A stretch of 64,000 nucleotides of DNA from Rosa chinensis (taxonomy: Eukaryota; Streptophyta; Magnoliopsida; Rosales; Rosaceae), in NCBI RefSeq assembly GCF_002994745.2, contig NC_037094.1, positions 14,197,001-14,261,000 on the forward strand. Direction: 5' to 3'. How positions within the stretch are numbered: position 1 is the stretch's first letter; each line of letters begins with the position of its first letter. The notes beneath the pieces are model-generated. The model saw nothing but the letters and a program-made list of their open reading frames with translations, had not been told where the DNA came from and made no database searches. The position numbers and the translations under genes are program-made. Shown one piece after another: positions 1-12,190 of this stretch.

Positions 1-462
1 GTTTTACCACCCTCATTTGTCACTTAGTGATGAAGGTGGGTCTGGCCTGAGATGTGGACCTTCTTGGGTTTTCAGGTCAACTTATAGTCCATAACCAATA
101 GTTTCGGATCAAGACTGCTACGGGAGTTGGTAATTATCAGGAATAAGATTGGTGTTCAAGCGGCTTATGGATAAGGAATTGCTCCTATTTGTTTGCTAGG
201 AAGTGGCTCTCTGTTGATACCGCAATTGCACGCCTGGCTAATGGGGATGCTAGTCAATGATTTTGCCCTAGAAGACACAGAGTTGTTCTTTGTTTATGAG
301 TTCATTTCCAAAGCGGGCTCAAAATTGACTTGTAATGAGTTTACATTACTTAGATAGGAGCGTGGTTGTTACCCCGCCATCTTTCTGTCTTTAAGTGTAT
401 GTTAGACTCTGGCTTTTTGGCTGGTCATCTAATGCAATGAACCTTATTTTCAAAAAAAAAAA
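1..462 (+). mobile_element. Probable retroposon 3' end with poly(A) tail
   Basis: There is no usable open frame. The segment ends in a run of A (about 452-462) just after a T-rich stretch, which looks like the 3' end of a LINE-type retroposon cut off by the window edge. The phrase around 215-245 could be a decayed end of a reverse transcriptase/RNase H frame, but I cannot prove this. An A-rich run after any sequence would look the same, so confidence is low. Confidence 0.3.
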
Positions 463-1027
463 GAGAAGAGAATTTCAATGCAAACTTTGTGACCTAGTGA
501 GGCTCTACTAGGGTTTACTCGACGGCTTACAATCTTCGACAAAACTTCCAAATTTTCGAAACCTTGATGGCCATTGTCATCACTAGTCTTGTGGCTAATT
601 GTGTCGTCATGCTTGTTGTGTTTGGTTTAGGTTATGGAGAGCCGCTTTGGTTTAGGGCTTTTCTTTCCTCCTCTGCTGTCAATGTAGTCTCGACGTCTCG
701 ACTTGAGGAGGGTGATATGGTGGGCGGCTTGTTTTTCAGACTCTCCGAAGAGCGTCCGCTATGGCTGGATTTGACCTTGGGACGTAGTTCAATGGAGGAT
801 CCAACCGGAAATTGACTAGTTGGGGATTTACTGGAAGAGTTCGTTGGCTTTTGAACGGGGTCGATCAAGGACGAAAGAGGTCTAGGATTAACTGTGATGC
901 CCCGGAAATTCGTAATTATTTTCCGAAGAATTTCCGGAATCAAATTTATGGTTGTTGGACGGTTTCGTGGCTCGTGGACGGAGCGGAAGTGTTTCGGACG
1001 AATTAATTATTTGAAAAGTATGACTTT

Positions 1028-1046
1028 AGGGGGGGGGGGGGGGGGG
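1028..1046 (+). repeat. 19-base G homopolymer
   Basis: An uninterrupted run of 19 G lies in the first part of the solo LTR. It could form a G-quadruplex, and it is also a place where sequencing or assembly often miscounts bases. Confidence 0.95.
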
Positions 1047-2774
1047 TTCAAGGTTGACTTTTGATATGTTGGGATTCTCCAAAAACTTCCTTCACGAAAG
1101 TTGTAGGGCGCATCGATACGAGTTCGTGGACATACGGAACGCTTAAATCGGAGTTCATATGAGGAAGTTATGGCTAGTGGAAGAAGTTTCCGTTTTAGTA
1201 TAAATAGAGAAAAATCTGAAATTATTTCATAATTCCATATTTCCATTTCCGGAAATATTCTTTTCTCTCTTCTTTCTCTCGTCTGCACCTTCAGAGTCGA
1301 AGTTTTTCGACTGACCCGACCCGAACCCGGCGATCCGACCCGGTCTGAACTCACAGCTCCGACGACCTCTTCTTGTGAAACGAGCCCAGATCAGTTCGTC
1401 TCCTTGCTCCGGTCGTCTCTGTGGTGGTCTCTAGCGGCGATTCTCCTTCACGGCGGCGCTGCAAGGTGGCACAGGTTGAGAAATCAGACCCGACCGGAAA
1501 ACGTAGTTCCAGCGATATCAAGGCTTCAGGCTTCCATCTTTGGCTTCGTGGCAGTCGTCTGAGTCGATCTATGGTGTTTGTTTCGATCGATTTACATGGA
1601 AATCGGTACAACTCAGTTGGGATTACTGTTCACGACTTGTGAGGTAGTTTTCGATCCCTTAAGCTTGTTTTCTGACTTCGATCCAGTCATGAAAGTTCAC
1701 AAGCATGCTTAGATGAAGCTTTTTGGTGTTGGGAGTTTTGTGAAATAATGAGTTTTGGCCGGCGGCTGTGCGCCTCCGCCTGTGGTGGGGTTCCGGAGAT
1801 ATTCCGGCCATGTATGGGACTGTTTCTGGTATTATATTTCTTCTACTCGTCGATACTAGCGTTTCGATATATAATATGCAAATTTTGGAGTTCGAATGGA
1901 TTTGTTATGATTTTTTCCGTTTCATATCGGTGAATTTATTAGATCCGTGAGGATTCAAGCGTCCGATCGACTTGTGGTTTGGTCACATCGATGGTGGGCG
2001 TATTCCGGAGACTTTGGGAGGTCTCGGATGTGGTTTTGCCTCGATTGGCGCCACTTTGGGGATTTTAGTTCAAAACAGGGGTTTCGAACTTAAATCAAAT
2101 GTGAATCGTTACTGATTGAGATCATTGGTGATTAGCTGCTTCTAAAGGTGAATTGGACGAGTTGTTGGTGATAGTGTTAGTTCGGTTCTGTATAGAAGAC
2201 GCAGCGGGATTCTGAGGTGAGTAATCTCACGAAGTTCATTCACGAACGGGTTCACCATACTGTTTTGAGAGTTATTTAGTTAACTGCAAACTATCGTTGG
2301 TAGTAGTAGGCATTCCTGAGCGGATGACTACGTATATATATATATATATATATTTACGTGAAATATATATGTTTTGGTGGTTTGTGGGTTTTGAAACAAT
2401 ATGCATGAAATGATGCTTTTTATTGTTTTGGGATGTGGCTTTTGGAAAACAAATGATTGTGGAAATGTTGATTTCGATTTTTTTTTAAAAGCGTGTGATT
2501 TGTGTTTTTGAGGAACATTTTAGTTCGTGGGTGGTTTGTTTAAATGTGGGTCTTGTACCGGGAGTAATTGATAGAGATCAATTACGGGGAATCTTTCATT
2601 TTAGATTCGTGTAACATTTTGGGTCAATTGTGACTCCTTTAATGTTTTGGTATTTATACCGCGGGTCCAAAGACTTACGAGTCAAGGATCGTGGGTGGGA
2701 AAATCGGGACTTCACGCCTTTAGCCGGGTTAGTGAATACGATCAGTTAGAGCTCTAGTCTGTCCACCGTGCATT

Positions 2775-3165
2775 GTTTCTTGATTGAAACGTGATTTGTT
2801 TATTGATTTAAACGTGATTTGAGTGAGTTTATCTCGTGACTTGTGTGGGTTTATCCCAAGATTTGTTTATTGATTTAAACGTGATTTGAGTGAGTTTATC
2901 TCTTGATTTGTGTGGGTTTATCCCGTGATTTGTTTATTGATTTAAACGTGATTTGAGTGAGTTGTCTCGTGATTTGTGTGGATTTATCCCGTAATTTGTT
3001 TATTGACTTAAACGTGATTTGAGTGAGTTTGTCTCGTGATTTGTGTGGGTTTATCCCGTGATTTGTTTATTGATTTAAACGTGATTTGAGTGAGTTTATC
3101 TCGTGCTTTGTTTACTGATTTAAACGTGATTCGTGTGAGTTATTCTCGTGATTGGTGTGAGTTGT
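2775..3165 (+). repeat. Minisatellite inside the solo LTR, unit about 67 bp
   Basis: About five imperfect head-to-tail copies are visible. Each contains gatttgtttattgattta, then aacgtgatttgagtgagtt, then a tcgtgatttgtgtgggttta-like part. Copies differ by scattered substitutions and one short deletion. Such arrays within LTRs vary quickly between copies. Confidence 0.9.
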
Positions 3166-4376
3166 GTGTGGTTTGAGTTACTCATACGGGCTTGCAAAAG
3201 CTTATAGGGTTTGTTGTGTGGCAACCCAGTGCACCATTCAAACGGTGTAGGGGTTAATTCTGCAGGTCAGGATAATCGTGGCTGAAGTGGGGGTTGCATA
3301 CTTGCAGCTAAACGGTAGGAAGCAAATTTTGTGACTTTACCGTTATTTGGACTTCCGTTGTAGTGAGCTCTGAGGAGCATTTACGTTTTATCTTGTTGTT
3401 GACAATTTAATTCGTAAGCTTGTGTAATATATAACTCTATGGAGCGAGTGTATATTAACTTTGAGGGTTCAGGGCATCAGTATGTACTTGGTTTAAAGGG
3501 AAAAAGATTCCAGGTATTTTGTATTGATGACTGAACGTTCAGGCATGTATAATTATGAGATTATATATATATATATATATATCGATTTTCATGTGTGTAA
3601 AATCAGGGGCGTGACATTAACTCTGTTGCGATTTGATTGGGTCGATTATGGGGTTGCGACTGGGTGTGGAGATCAGACTTGGTTCGCTTTTATTGGCGGC
3701 TGGGATGACTCCTAACGGGGACACGGTGGTGAAGGCTTCTCGGCGGCTGTGCGAGCGTTCGGTGGCAGAGACCTTGCAACAACAGTGCGGGCTCATGGTT
3801 CTGGTGGTCAAAAACTGTTAGGTGGTGGTGTTGGGGTGCCCATAGAAATTTCCATGCTTTGGGCCTTATTCGGGGTTATGGGCTGCTAGACTGGTATTTG
3901 GGTTCCAGAGTTGTTGGACCTGAGATGGATTTTTATTAATGGGCCGGTGCTTGGATGTTGGGCCTCATGTGGACTGGATATTGGGTTGCATGGGTTTCTT
4001 GCTGGACTTGATTGGAACTTGTCTATTTGGGCGGCTCAGATGAATGAAGACGGAGTGGATGGTGATACATCATCATCTACTCCAAATTTTGTTTAATTTT
4101 TTATCTTCGTCGCAAAGACCAGTTCTCTGAGGGTTTTTTATTCTGCTTCGGAGTTCCTAGGTCTTTATTTGAAATAATGGTGCAGGAACTTTTTAAAAGG
4201 TGGGTGTACTGGGGGTATCCTGGGTCTTATTCTTGTCTTCATAATAGGTGTTAGAGTTCTCTAAGGAACGATTCTTTCTGTAGATTCCTTAGGAGTGTTT
4301 CGTTTTTGTACTGCTTGCTAAATTTATATAATATACTGACCTCTTTTGATAAAAAATAAAATAAAAAAATAAAAGG

Positions 4377-6726
4377 ATGCTGTTGTTTTATAGAATTGGC
4401 ATCAATGAATCATATGAACACGTCTTTTCATCTATTTCTTTTGGACTTTATTTGCAACCCATTGATCATAATGCTTTTCCTATTTCTCCTTTCATACATT
4501 AATGCACAGTACGTTTGAACTTGGTCACAACAAATATTGGAGAAGAAGATATCCAAAGATACAAGGAAAGATTAGAGACGAAGCATAGACGTACAGCGAG
4601 GTATAGAAAGGGATGCTGCGAACAAGGATGGAAAGATTACATAGATATTAAGCTCATGAACTAATTATAGCTAGGAAGAACCCTCATTGCATTAAAAAAC
4701 AACATAGGAGCCAAAAGTAAAATAAAGTAACATATGCTTTAGCCGAATTTGGTAATGATCAACCGGATCACCGGATGGATTACTATTGCAAACATCTAAG
4801 ATACTCCTTTCTTTCTTTGTTGAGGACGGAGATGTAACAATATCTTAATTATGAGGGGGATTATACCTCTAACATTAGGTTGTAGTTGTACGACAAAGAC
4901 GATTGAGGCGTTATAATTGAAAAATAGACACAGGAGCAGAAACCGAAACAGGTCCCCCCCCCACTCCCCACAAAAAAAAAAAAAAAAAAATCTCAAGAGG
5001 ACATAATTTAAATTTTAGCTGGAAATGTATTTCCCATTTTCCTTCAAAGGATTGAAAGAAATTGAACAGAAAAATAAATTACGGAATAAAAGCAAGAGAG
5101 AAAAAATATAGATTAAAATACTCAATTACTTAAAAAATATAATATGCGATTAATATTTGGCTCAATATGTATCAAATTGTTTTACTAAATAAACTTTCTA
5201 ATAAGTGACGGATGATTTTTTACAAATTTTTGGTGGGGGTTGTGAAAGAGTGAAAGACATCATATTCCCACCAAAACCGATCATATGACTTCTTATCTTT
5301 CTTAGTCTTTTATACACATGATCGCACTATCATTTGCGCAAACAGACTTTCATATGCCACTGTTTTTCATCGAGTCCAGGAGTTTTGTAAATGTCTATTA
5401 AGAGATTCGTAGACTTTAAATAGATAAATTTTCCTTTGGAATTTCGAAATTTGACATAATTTGTGTCAAATGATCTGATCTGATCCCAGATCGAAACAAA
5501 AACAAAATTAGTTACAAGATTTTAGGAGGCCCAAATAATTCAAGATTGGCCCACTTAGTAGGGCTTCCTTGCCTAAAAAGACTCTTAGATGGAAACTAAT
5601 AATCACAGGCGAGCACGTGGTCACTACTACAACCCAAAACCGACCAAGAAAAGCGATCTTCTCCAGCTTAGAAACCAATCATGCACCAACGTTAAATTAG
5701 GGAGAAAGCAAATAAACAAAGAAAAGAAGCAACTGCACACTCCACCGGGCCACCGGCGACAACAGAGCTTATGAATCATGACATCACCTCACAATCTCAC
5801 ATTCAAATTTTCAAGAGTCAAAGAAATCTATGATCATCATTAAACAATGCTTTTACCCCTTGATTAATGTTTTTGATGGTTCAGTAACCCTTCTATTAAA
5901 TTGTGACATGGAGTTGTTGACTTTTGGGTATCCTTGATTGAATTTTTTCAATTCGGTGATGCTATGGTATCATGCAGTAGAAATAAAATATATGAACACG
6001 GATTACATTAGTAAAAACAGCTCATTGGATTGAGGAATCGATTCTCTTGGCACCTTTTTGAAGCAAAAAAGACAGTTAATTTTAACCAGGAGTCCAGGAC
6101 AGATGCAAGGGACAATATTCCATTTCAGTTTTATTTGTTTAGAACTTTGTCACATGCTCACCGAATTTTTGGCACTCATAACTTGGTTTTTTTTTTTTTT
6201 TTTTTAGCAAATAACAATGGAGCATAAAGCTTGCAAATGGCAACATATGGTGCAATCAGATCAGCCTCAAACACACCTACGCCTGCTATCAAGTAAATGG
6301 GCAAAAGATGTAATCGAGAAAAAGTAAATGGATAGAAAAATGGTTGACTCTATTTGAAGAGCAGATTAATTTTTGACTCAATTTAGTTTCTGAATAGTTC
6401 AGTTTCTTCCACATAATGAAATGATTTATTTTGTCAACTTCATATAATAGAAAATATGAGCAATTTAAAACTACTAAGTTTCGAATTTGCATTGCAAACC
6501 AGATCATATAATTGTATCAAACTCATATATCATACATGTATATTAGTATTCAAAAAGTGAAACAAGTAAACAAATAATCGATATTTCTAAGTACTAAATC
6601 TTTAGAAACAAATTAATGATTGAATCAATACCTAGAAACTAGATCTCACATTCAAGTATACAGAAGCAAAAATCACAGATCATATTACATCATATTGCCA
6701 ATCAATTACAATACTCTAGCTAGCTA
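4377..6726. other. AT-rich intergenic region
   Basis: I find no convincing gene on either strand. The open frames here (for example 5589-5774, 6030-6227, 6289-6507) are short, unlike any family I know, and run through A/T tracts. A poly(C) tract (4952-4961) next to poly(A) (4973-4990) and a poly(T) tract (6187-6207) are the main simple repeats. The last part, about 6510-6726, should hold the 3' UTR of the minus-strand LEA2 gene. Confidence 0.6.
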
Positions 6727-7359
6727 TTATCTGCACACCAAATCCTTGATGGTCTTACTCTTCAAAACAAGCGTCATGGTGCAATCCATCTTCCCCGTCT
6801 TTCTCTTGTTTATAATCTTCCACAAAGTCACTTTACCACTCACTTTGCCGGTGCCGGTCAGCTTCAACATCCCGGAATTTATATCACTCGTCAGATTATT
6901 AGCCCCCTCCGGCAGCTTGTTCGACCTCAAATCAACCCCAAAACTCACCCTCCCAGTCTTCTTCACTTTGGCTTGCCCCTTCACCACTTTCGTGCTCCCA
7001 ACTTTGCTTCCTCCGTACAAGAAACTCACCGTGGTCGGCACAAACTCATAGTCCCCGAAGTTTGGATTCTTCACTGTCATTTGTGCAGACAAAGATGTGT
7101 TGAACGAAGGAGGCCAAGACGAGTACTTGAGATTCTTCACGGTGACGGATCTCAGCTTGATCTCCGGCGACTTGACTCGGAGAACGAGCAGCGCGAAAAC
7201 CAAGATGGCGATGCTGAAGAGGACGATGCCGGTGAAAACGTAGACGAAGCACTTGTTGCTTCTCTCTCGGCGTATGGCTTTGAACGTGGGATTTTCGTCG
7301 CTTCTTTGGTGTAGCTTGCCCGGCGCCAAGGGCCAGACCTGGCTTTCTTGATCTGCCAT
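6727..7359 (-). CDS. LEA2-family (NDR1/HIN1-like) membrane protein, gene 1
   Basis: This is a complete single-exon frame of 210 residues, starting at an ATG whose MAD...Q.WPLAP opening is shared with gene 3. A basic, hydrophilic N-terminus (1-36) precedes one membrane segment at about 37-61. The rest is an LEA_2 domain with the hallmark NPNFG motif at 98-102. Known relatives of this length are type II membrane proteins, often at the plasma membrane and induced by stress or pathogens. That role is inferred from the family, not shown here. The C-terminus (MDCTMTLVLKSKTI..LVCR) is nearly identical to gene 2. A TATA-like tttaaatata lies at 7442-7451, upstream on the minus strand. Nothing suggests inactivation. 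Confidence 0.92.
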   Translation of the reverse strand: MADQESQVWPLAPGKLHQRSDENPTFKAIRRERSNKCFVYVFTGIVLFSIAILVFALLVLRVKSPEIKLRSVTVKNLKYSSWPPSFNTSLSAQMTVKNPNFGDYEFVPTTVSFLYGGSKVGSTKVVKGQAKVKKTGRVSFGVDLRSNKLPEGANNLTSDINSGMLKLTGTGKVSGKVTLWKIINKRKTGKMDCTMTLVLKSKTIKDLVCR

Positions 7360-7441
7360 CGTTGGAGAGTTTTTGCTGCGCTGAAAAACTTGGAAATGTT
7401 TTGGTTAAAAATGTCTATGAAGGTAAGTTGGAGTGAGAGGG

Positions 7442-7451
7442 TTTAAATATA
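7442..7451 (-). promoter_or_regulatory. TATA-like element upstream of LEA2 gene 1
   Basis: On the minus strand this reads tatatttaaa, about 85 bases upstream of the ATG at 7359. That is a normal TATA-to-start distance for a plant gene with a short 5' UTR. It is placed by position and composition only. Confidence 0.5.
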
Positions 7452-7732
7452 ATGTGTGAGTGGTCGGGTAGTTCAGGTATTTGAAAGCTTTGAGGATAAG
7501 AATGGGTCAGTTGTGGGCAACGTCCGTGTCCGCTCTTAATTAAATTATAACAGAGACACCATGGATGGCAGTTGGCAACTAGACGAGAAAGCCTTTTTTT
7601 TTTTTTTTGGCAAAGCAACTAGAAAGCTTATACGCGTAGGATTAATGGGTTCATATGGAGCAGGTCAATAATGGTCAGAGAAGTGAGACGGCGCAGGTCT
7701 TTTTACCGTCACATTTTTCTTCTTATTCTTTA

Positions 7733-7763
<31 letters not shown>

Positions 7764-7940
7764 CTTTTTTTCTCTTCTTATTCTTTACCTAATTTAACAA
7801 TCATTTCTGGAAGCCGCAATTTTGGGCTGATTCCGATGCCTATGAATATGGAGGTAAGATTCCAATGGTGGTGGAACGAGTAAGAGTGACTCTGATGAGG
7901 AATGTTTCTTCACAGTGGTGTGGGTTAAGGTGTGCTAACC
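7452..7940. other. Intergenic, poly(T) tract
   Basis: This is the upstream flank of LEA2 gene 1. It contains poly(T) tracts at 7596-7609 and about 7735-7763. The open frame at 7671-7883 is mainly a translated poly(T) tract and is not a gene. Confidence 0.6.
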
Positions 7941-8850
7941 TTTTTTATTTATTTATTTATTTTTATTTTTTAAGAAAATGGAATTAAGTTCCATTGATAA
8001 TATCGAATGACTATACTAGAGTCTTGAGGGATTTACTCAATTATTCAAATAAAAAAAAACAAAAAAAAAAAAACTTAAAATTCAAAAAGAATGACAGAAA
8101 AGAAAAAAACTCTACACCTACGTAGCTCTATATAAAAGCAACTGTCTTGAAAATTTGACGCCTAACCTTTATGGTGTATATCGTAGCATCCAACACAAAC
8201 AACTTCAACCTAAGACTATATAAGGCTATGCCACTACCCAAAACCACACACCAAGCTAAACCCAAAAGAAAAAATGAGAAAGAAAGTGGGCTAGCCCAGC
8301 CGGGCTACATTGCTGCAGCCTGGGCAGACTAAGGCCCAATGGCCGACAATCCATCTCCTTCACCACCCCAAATCGATCGGATATGAACCTCTGAGGGAGT
8401 AACACCTCATCACCCTTCCGACGGTTGCCAACGACCCACCGCCATCAACTAATAGGACTGAAACTGCCTTGATCCCAACCAGGAAAAACACACACAATCG
8501 GCTTCCTAGAAGAATCACTCTCGTTGCCTACAAACTCCTACTCGGAGAGCATGACAAGCCCAAGCTCAGATTCCAACATCTATGCAGCCTAGCACCTTAA
8601 ATCAGGCCTTTAACACCACTGGGATAACAACGCCGCCACTAAAAGAGATCCCTCTATGCAACCTACGACTTCGCCGTCCTTGTGAACAAACCTCGCTGCC
8701 CTCTCGCTGGAGCCCTGCCGATGCTTGGTTTGGGGAATGCGAGTTCACCACCTCCACTGCACGAAACCCTAGGTTTCACCCTCCGAGGTCACTTCGAAAT
8801 CCTCAAAGGCTTCCAACTTAGCTTTACGATATTTTTGTTTCACAATTAGA
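7941..8850 (-). mobile_element. Non-autonomous LINE-like retroposon, copy A
   Basis: Read on the minus strand, a GC-rich leader containing a cctagggtttcgtgc-like phrase (about 8770) runs into a 3' part ending in aatggaacttaattccat and an A-rich tail (the + strand T/A-rich tract at 7941-7974). That tail style is common in plant LINEs. No reverse transcriptase frame lies between leader and tail. Copy B starts directly to its right and repeats the same order of segments. The open frame at 8582-8821 on the + strand is antisense to the leader and is not called a gene. Confidence 0.6.
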
Positions 8851-8853
8851 TTG

Positions 8854-11800
8854 TTAATCTTTTTTAGGAAAACAAAATCAGGTTCCATTTATATTAATGG
8901 CGTCTATCGGTCAAACTAGAGGGATTCGAAAAATTCTTCATAATACATCTCAAAGCACAATTTAGATTGCATAAAGCAAAGCTACCAAAAAACGAAAACT
9001 AACCAAACTAAGAAAGAAAATGCAAATTGTAAAAAACCTTACACCTATCCAACCATAAATTAGAGCAATCAACCTGACAAGCATTGACGCCTAAGACCCT
9101 CATGGTGTACATTGTTGGATCATAATTCATATACATATTTGTGCCCTAAAACATAAAAATTACTTGTTCTAAAGTCAAATTTAATGTTGACTAATCCAAT
9201 TCCATTATTCCCCTAATCTTGTACTTTTGTTTAACCTTTGTGTTTATTTATATATATTTATTATGTTTTCTTTATCATACTAGGAAGTGGTGGAGAAGCA
9301 TGGAAATGCACTAAAAAGTCAACCTTAGCACATTATCCTACTCCGGCTAGGAGAAAGCGAGCTAGACAAGAAAGGAGGGGCGGAAGCCTTATCAAAAGAA
9401 CTCCAAATGAGTTGAAACTTTTCAGATCCATTATAGACATTCTAAGGATCATTTCTGATGAAGAGTATAAGCGCTAATTCGGAGTGGAAGGCCTTCAAAA
9501 GATCGGTCCAAATTTCTGACTAAAAGACGTAAACTGTAAAACAGGACATGTACGGATTTCGGCAGCATTTCTGACCAAACCACGGTGAGCTAAGCTTTGA
9601 AATTTTACCACGATAATTTACACTTATCTAGGAACATCTGATATGAAGAAGTCAAAGGCTAATTCTAAAGTCTTGGTGGAGATTCAATTGAAGGAAGCTT
9701 CAGAGACGTATCCTAGTCAAAATATGGCAGTTTGGCCTAGAACGTACATTCTTTGGGAGGATTTCTTGTGTATTTTTGGAAGGTCTATGATGCTGAAATT
9801 ATTAAGGAGAACCCTAGAAGAATCCTACAAGATTATGGCAAGATTAATCCAATATATTATCTTTTGGATAATAGGCATCTCTTGTACACTTTCTCTCCCA
9901 TGCTTGTCATCTTGACTTTGTTGACCCAAAACCACTCCAATACTCTTTATTTTTATGCTTCACATGCATAATAAAGAGAGCTAGCTGCTCCTCTCTTCTC
10001 TATTAGCCATATTTTTCTACTCTACTCTCTTTAATAGCTCATCATTACTTCCATCTCTTCCATACATTTTTACCTTATTTTTAGGATCTATTACCACTTT
10101 CATCCTCCACCTCCATGCTTCTTACAATGCTTGAGCTGCTATCTTTGCTTCCATTTATCATTTTACTCCTCTTTGTTCTCTATATAAGCATCCTTTCATT
10201 ACACTCTTAAACCATCACCCATTTCACCCCATTACATCTTTTTTCTCTCTATCTCCGCAACAAAACTTCCATCTCCACCTCCCAAAATCCAAACCCATAA
10301 TATCCATACTCCCCTTACTACTCCATCTGGTCTATCTTCCACCACCATAAACTTCATCACTACAAATCAAAATTAGTCAAAGAAGCATCATATCTTCATC
10401 ACCATTCCATTCATCATCAACATCAACAAGTTCATAATCCATTCATTCCACCATCAAGGAGGATCTAAGGGCATTGAAAGAGGAAAATCATGGAGGAGCT
10501 AGTCATCAATTTGTCAAGTTTCAACTAGTTCATTCTTTCCTTAACTCTTTAATTTATTAATTACTTTGATCTATATTATAAATTTGATGTTAATTTGTAT
10601 GATTATGAGTGAGTAGTACTTTGTCCTAGCTAGGGTTGAAAGCCCTAGTCAATCTTGTATAAATTGATGTTATAATATGATGTGATACAATTTTCTTTAA
10701 TATGCCTACATGCTAGTTCAAGAGTTGAATGCATATGCTTAGACTTTACCACTTTGAGTATGTGTGTTTGCTATGTCATGATATAATGTTTAGAGATTGG
10801 TAACCTTTGGATGTTAAAGATAAAAGTACACTAGGTGTACATGTAGGGGTTATGAATTACAATCACTTAGAGATAAGCTTAGTTGGTTTGCATGATTTCT
10901 TCATCTCCAAACCTTATGCACTTAGGGTAATGCACTAGATACCTAACCAGATTGAAATGCATGACTTAAGTAGTTAAGTACTACACCCGAGAGGGGTTGC
11001 TTGATATCACAAAAGGAGCATGTCTCTTTTTATATCCGAGAGAGATGCAAGGAGAGAAATTGGTTAATTAATTTAGCATCATTCATATTTAAATGCATCA
11101 ATACTTGCAAGGGAGGTTAGTGGTAGACAGTCTAAATCTTTACTTTCATCCATTTGATCACTAGTTTAGTTTAGAGTAATTTAGTTTACATTTGAGCATC
11201 TAGTTGTTTTCAATTCAAAACTATATTCAAAAACCAAAATCAAATCACTACTCCATCTTGCACATACTCATGATGAGCCGAGATTTCCTTGTGAATTTAG
11301 GTTTGTGATTGTACATTTGCATATTCTAGCTCTCCTTAGATTCACACCCTAGTTAGTGAAAAGAATCCAATCCTTGTGGGTTCGACAACCTTTCTTAAAT
11401 CTCTATACTATTACGTACATGTACTCCTTATACTTGAGGGTGACTATTTGGCTAACATACATCGGCACTCATCAACCAGCATACAACTACGACCATGGGC
11501 AAAACAAGGTAAGAACACTTATTCAAAGCAAAAAAAAAAAAATTCTGCTCACCCTCTTAATGGCCCAAACCAAGCCCAACCCAAAGGGTAGAGAAGGAGG
11601 CTAGGTCCAACCTAAGGCCCAGCCCACCAGACTGTAGCTCTGCAGCTCAAGAAAGTTGAAGCCCAAAGGGCAATCCTGCACCCCACAACTGGACCCCAAA
11701 AGGTCTGGTTAGAAGGACCAACCTGTGAACATCTGATCTTCACTATTTCGGCGACCTGTCTTTGGCCTCTACCATTGTTGAAAGCTAGAGAGAAAGCCCC

Positions 11801-12190
11801 CTAAATTTTGACTTGGAAATCAACAAGCGACGATCAGGAACATCTCCTTAGAGTGACCACCATAAAATTGACTGCCATCCCTCTGGGAGAACCAATCGCT
11901 GCACCACCACAATCGCTGCTCGTGCACCAGAACTGCAATACCTAAGACAAAGCAGCTGCCTAGAACACGACTACCGTTGCCAAATCGAAACACCCTGTTC
12001 CGCATTGCTGAGCTTTTTATTGACTGCACCGCGAGACAGTTACCGATCCTCACACACCTTCCTCTCCCCATAGGAGGGCCGCTGCCTGGTATGAGGAAAG
12101 AAGGTTCACCGCCTTCACGAACGCGAAACTCTAATTTTGCTTGCCGAGATCGCTCTGAATCTCATAGAGGCCTCCCGATAAATAAGAAAT
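8854..12190 (-). mobile_element. Non-autonomous LINE-like retroposon, copy B, split by a solo LTR
   Basis: This is a relative of copy A in the same orientation. The 3' end (8854-9112) matches copy A at the tail (an oligo-A/aaacaaaatcaggttccat region in + sense) and at the block around 9086-9105, which corresponds to 8158-8178 of copy A. The remaining 5' part continues at 11463-12190, after the solo LTR at 9113-11457 and one TSD copy. The leader again has a caaactctaatttt-like phrase near 12130, where copy A has its cgaaaccctaggttt phrase. No transposase or polymerase frame is seen. Confidence 0.55.
9113..11457 (+). mobile_element. Solo LTR, Athila-related family
   Basis: The LTR begins TGTTGGATCATAATTC, ends TTGGCTAACA, and is flanked by a perfect TACAT duplication at 9108-9112 and 11458-11462. 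It is 2345 bp with no internal region. It shares with the solo LTR at 16665-18361 the hairpin phrase near 10630, the caatccttgtgggttcgaca phrase near 11369 and the same end (ctaaca). It also shares the hairpin position with the 19330-27229 element. A TATA-like tatataag lies near 10180-10190. Open frames inside (9238-9477, 9643-9915) match nothing I recognise. The orientation follows the shared end order. Confidence 0.92.

Larger units (their letters stand above)
893..3616 (+). mobile_element. Solo LTR, Ty3-gypsy Tekay/Del-like
   Basis: The segment begins TGTGATGCCCC and ends GGGGCGTGACA, which are imperfect inverted termini with TG...CA ends. It is flanked by a perfect 5-bp duplication, TTAAC, at 888-892 and 3617-3621. 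Its length of 2724 bp, the CCGG-rich opening and the block near 1050-1190 are typical of Tekay-type chromovirus LTRs as I know them. There is no primer-binding site, coding region or second LTR, so it is a solo LTR left by LTR-LTR recombination. It holds a 19-G run (1028-1046), a TA repeat near 2333-2354 and a minisatellite (2775-3165). The lineage is an inference; the solo-LTR status is direct. Confidence 0.92.
472..4376 (+). mobile_element. Non-autonomous retroposon-like element, split by a solo LTR
   Basis: The parts at about 472-892 and 3622-4376 read as one unit once the solo LTR at 893-3616 and one TSD copy are removed. The 5' part is GC-richer and begins near a gggttt leader. The 3' part ends in an A-rich tail (about 4352-4376). 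Short open frames such as 564-815 and 3911-4096 match nothing I recognise. The layout resembles the retroposons at 7941-8850, 8854-12190 and 63404-64000: a LINE-like leader joined directly to a 3' UTR and tail with no reverse transcriptase between. No TSD was found for this element. Confidence 0.4.

Noticed and set aside
2775..3165. CRISPR-like array
   Set aside because: The units are contiguous with no unique spacers, and the genome is a plant's. It is an ordinary minisatellite.
11369..11395. tRNA-like ggttcga box
   Set aside because: It is part of a phrase shared by two LTRs. No cloverleaf can be drawn around it.
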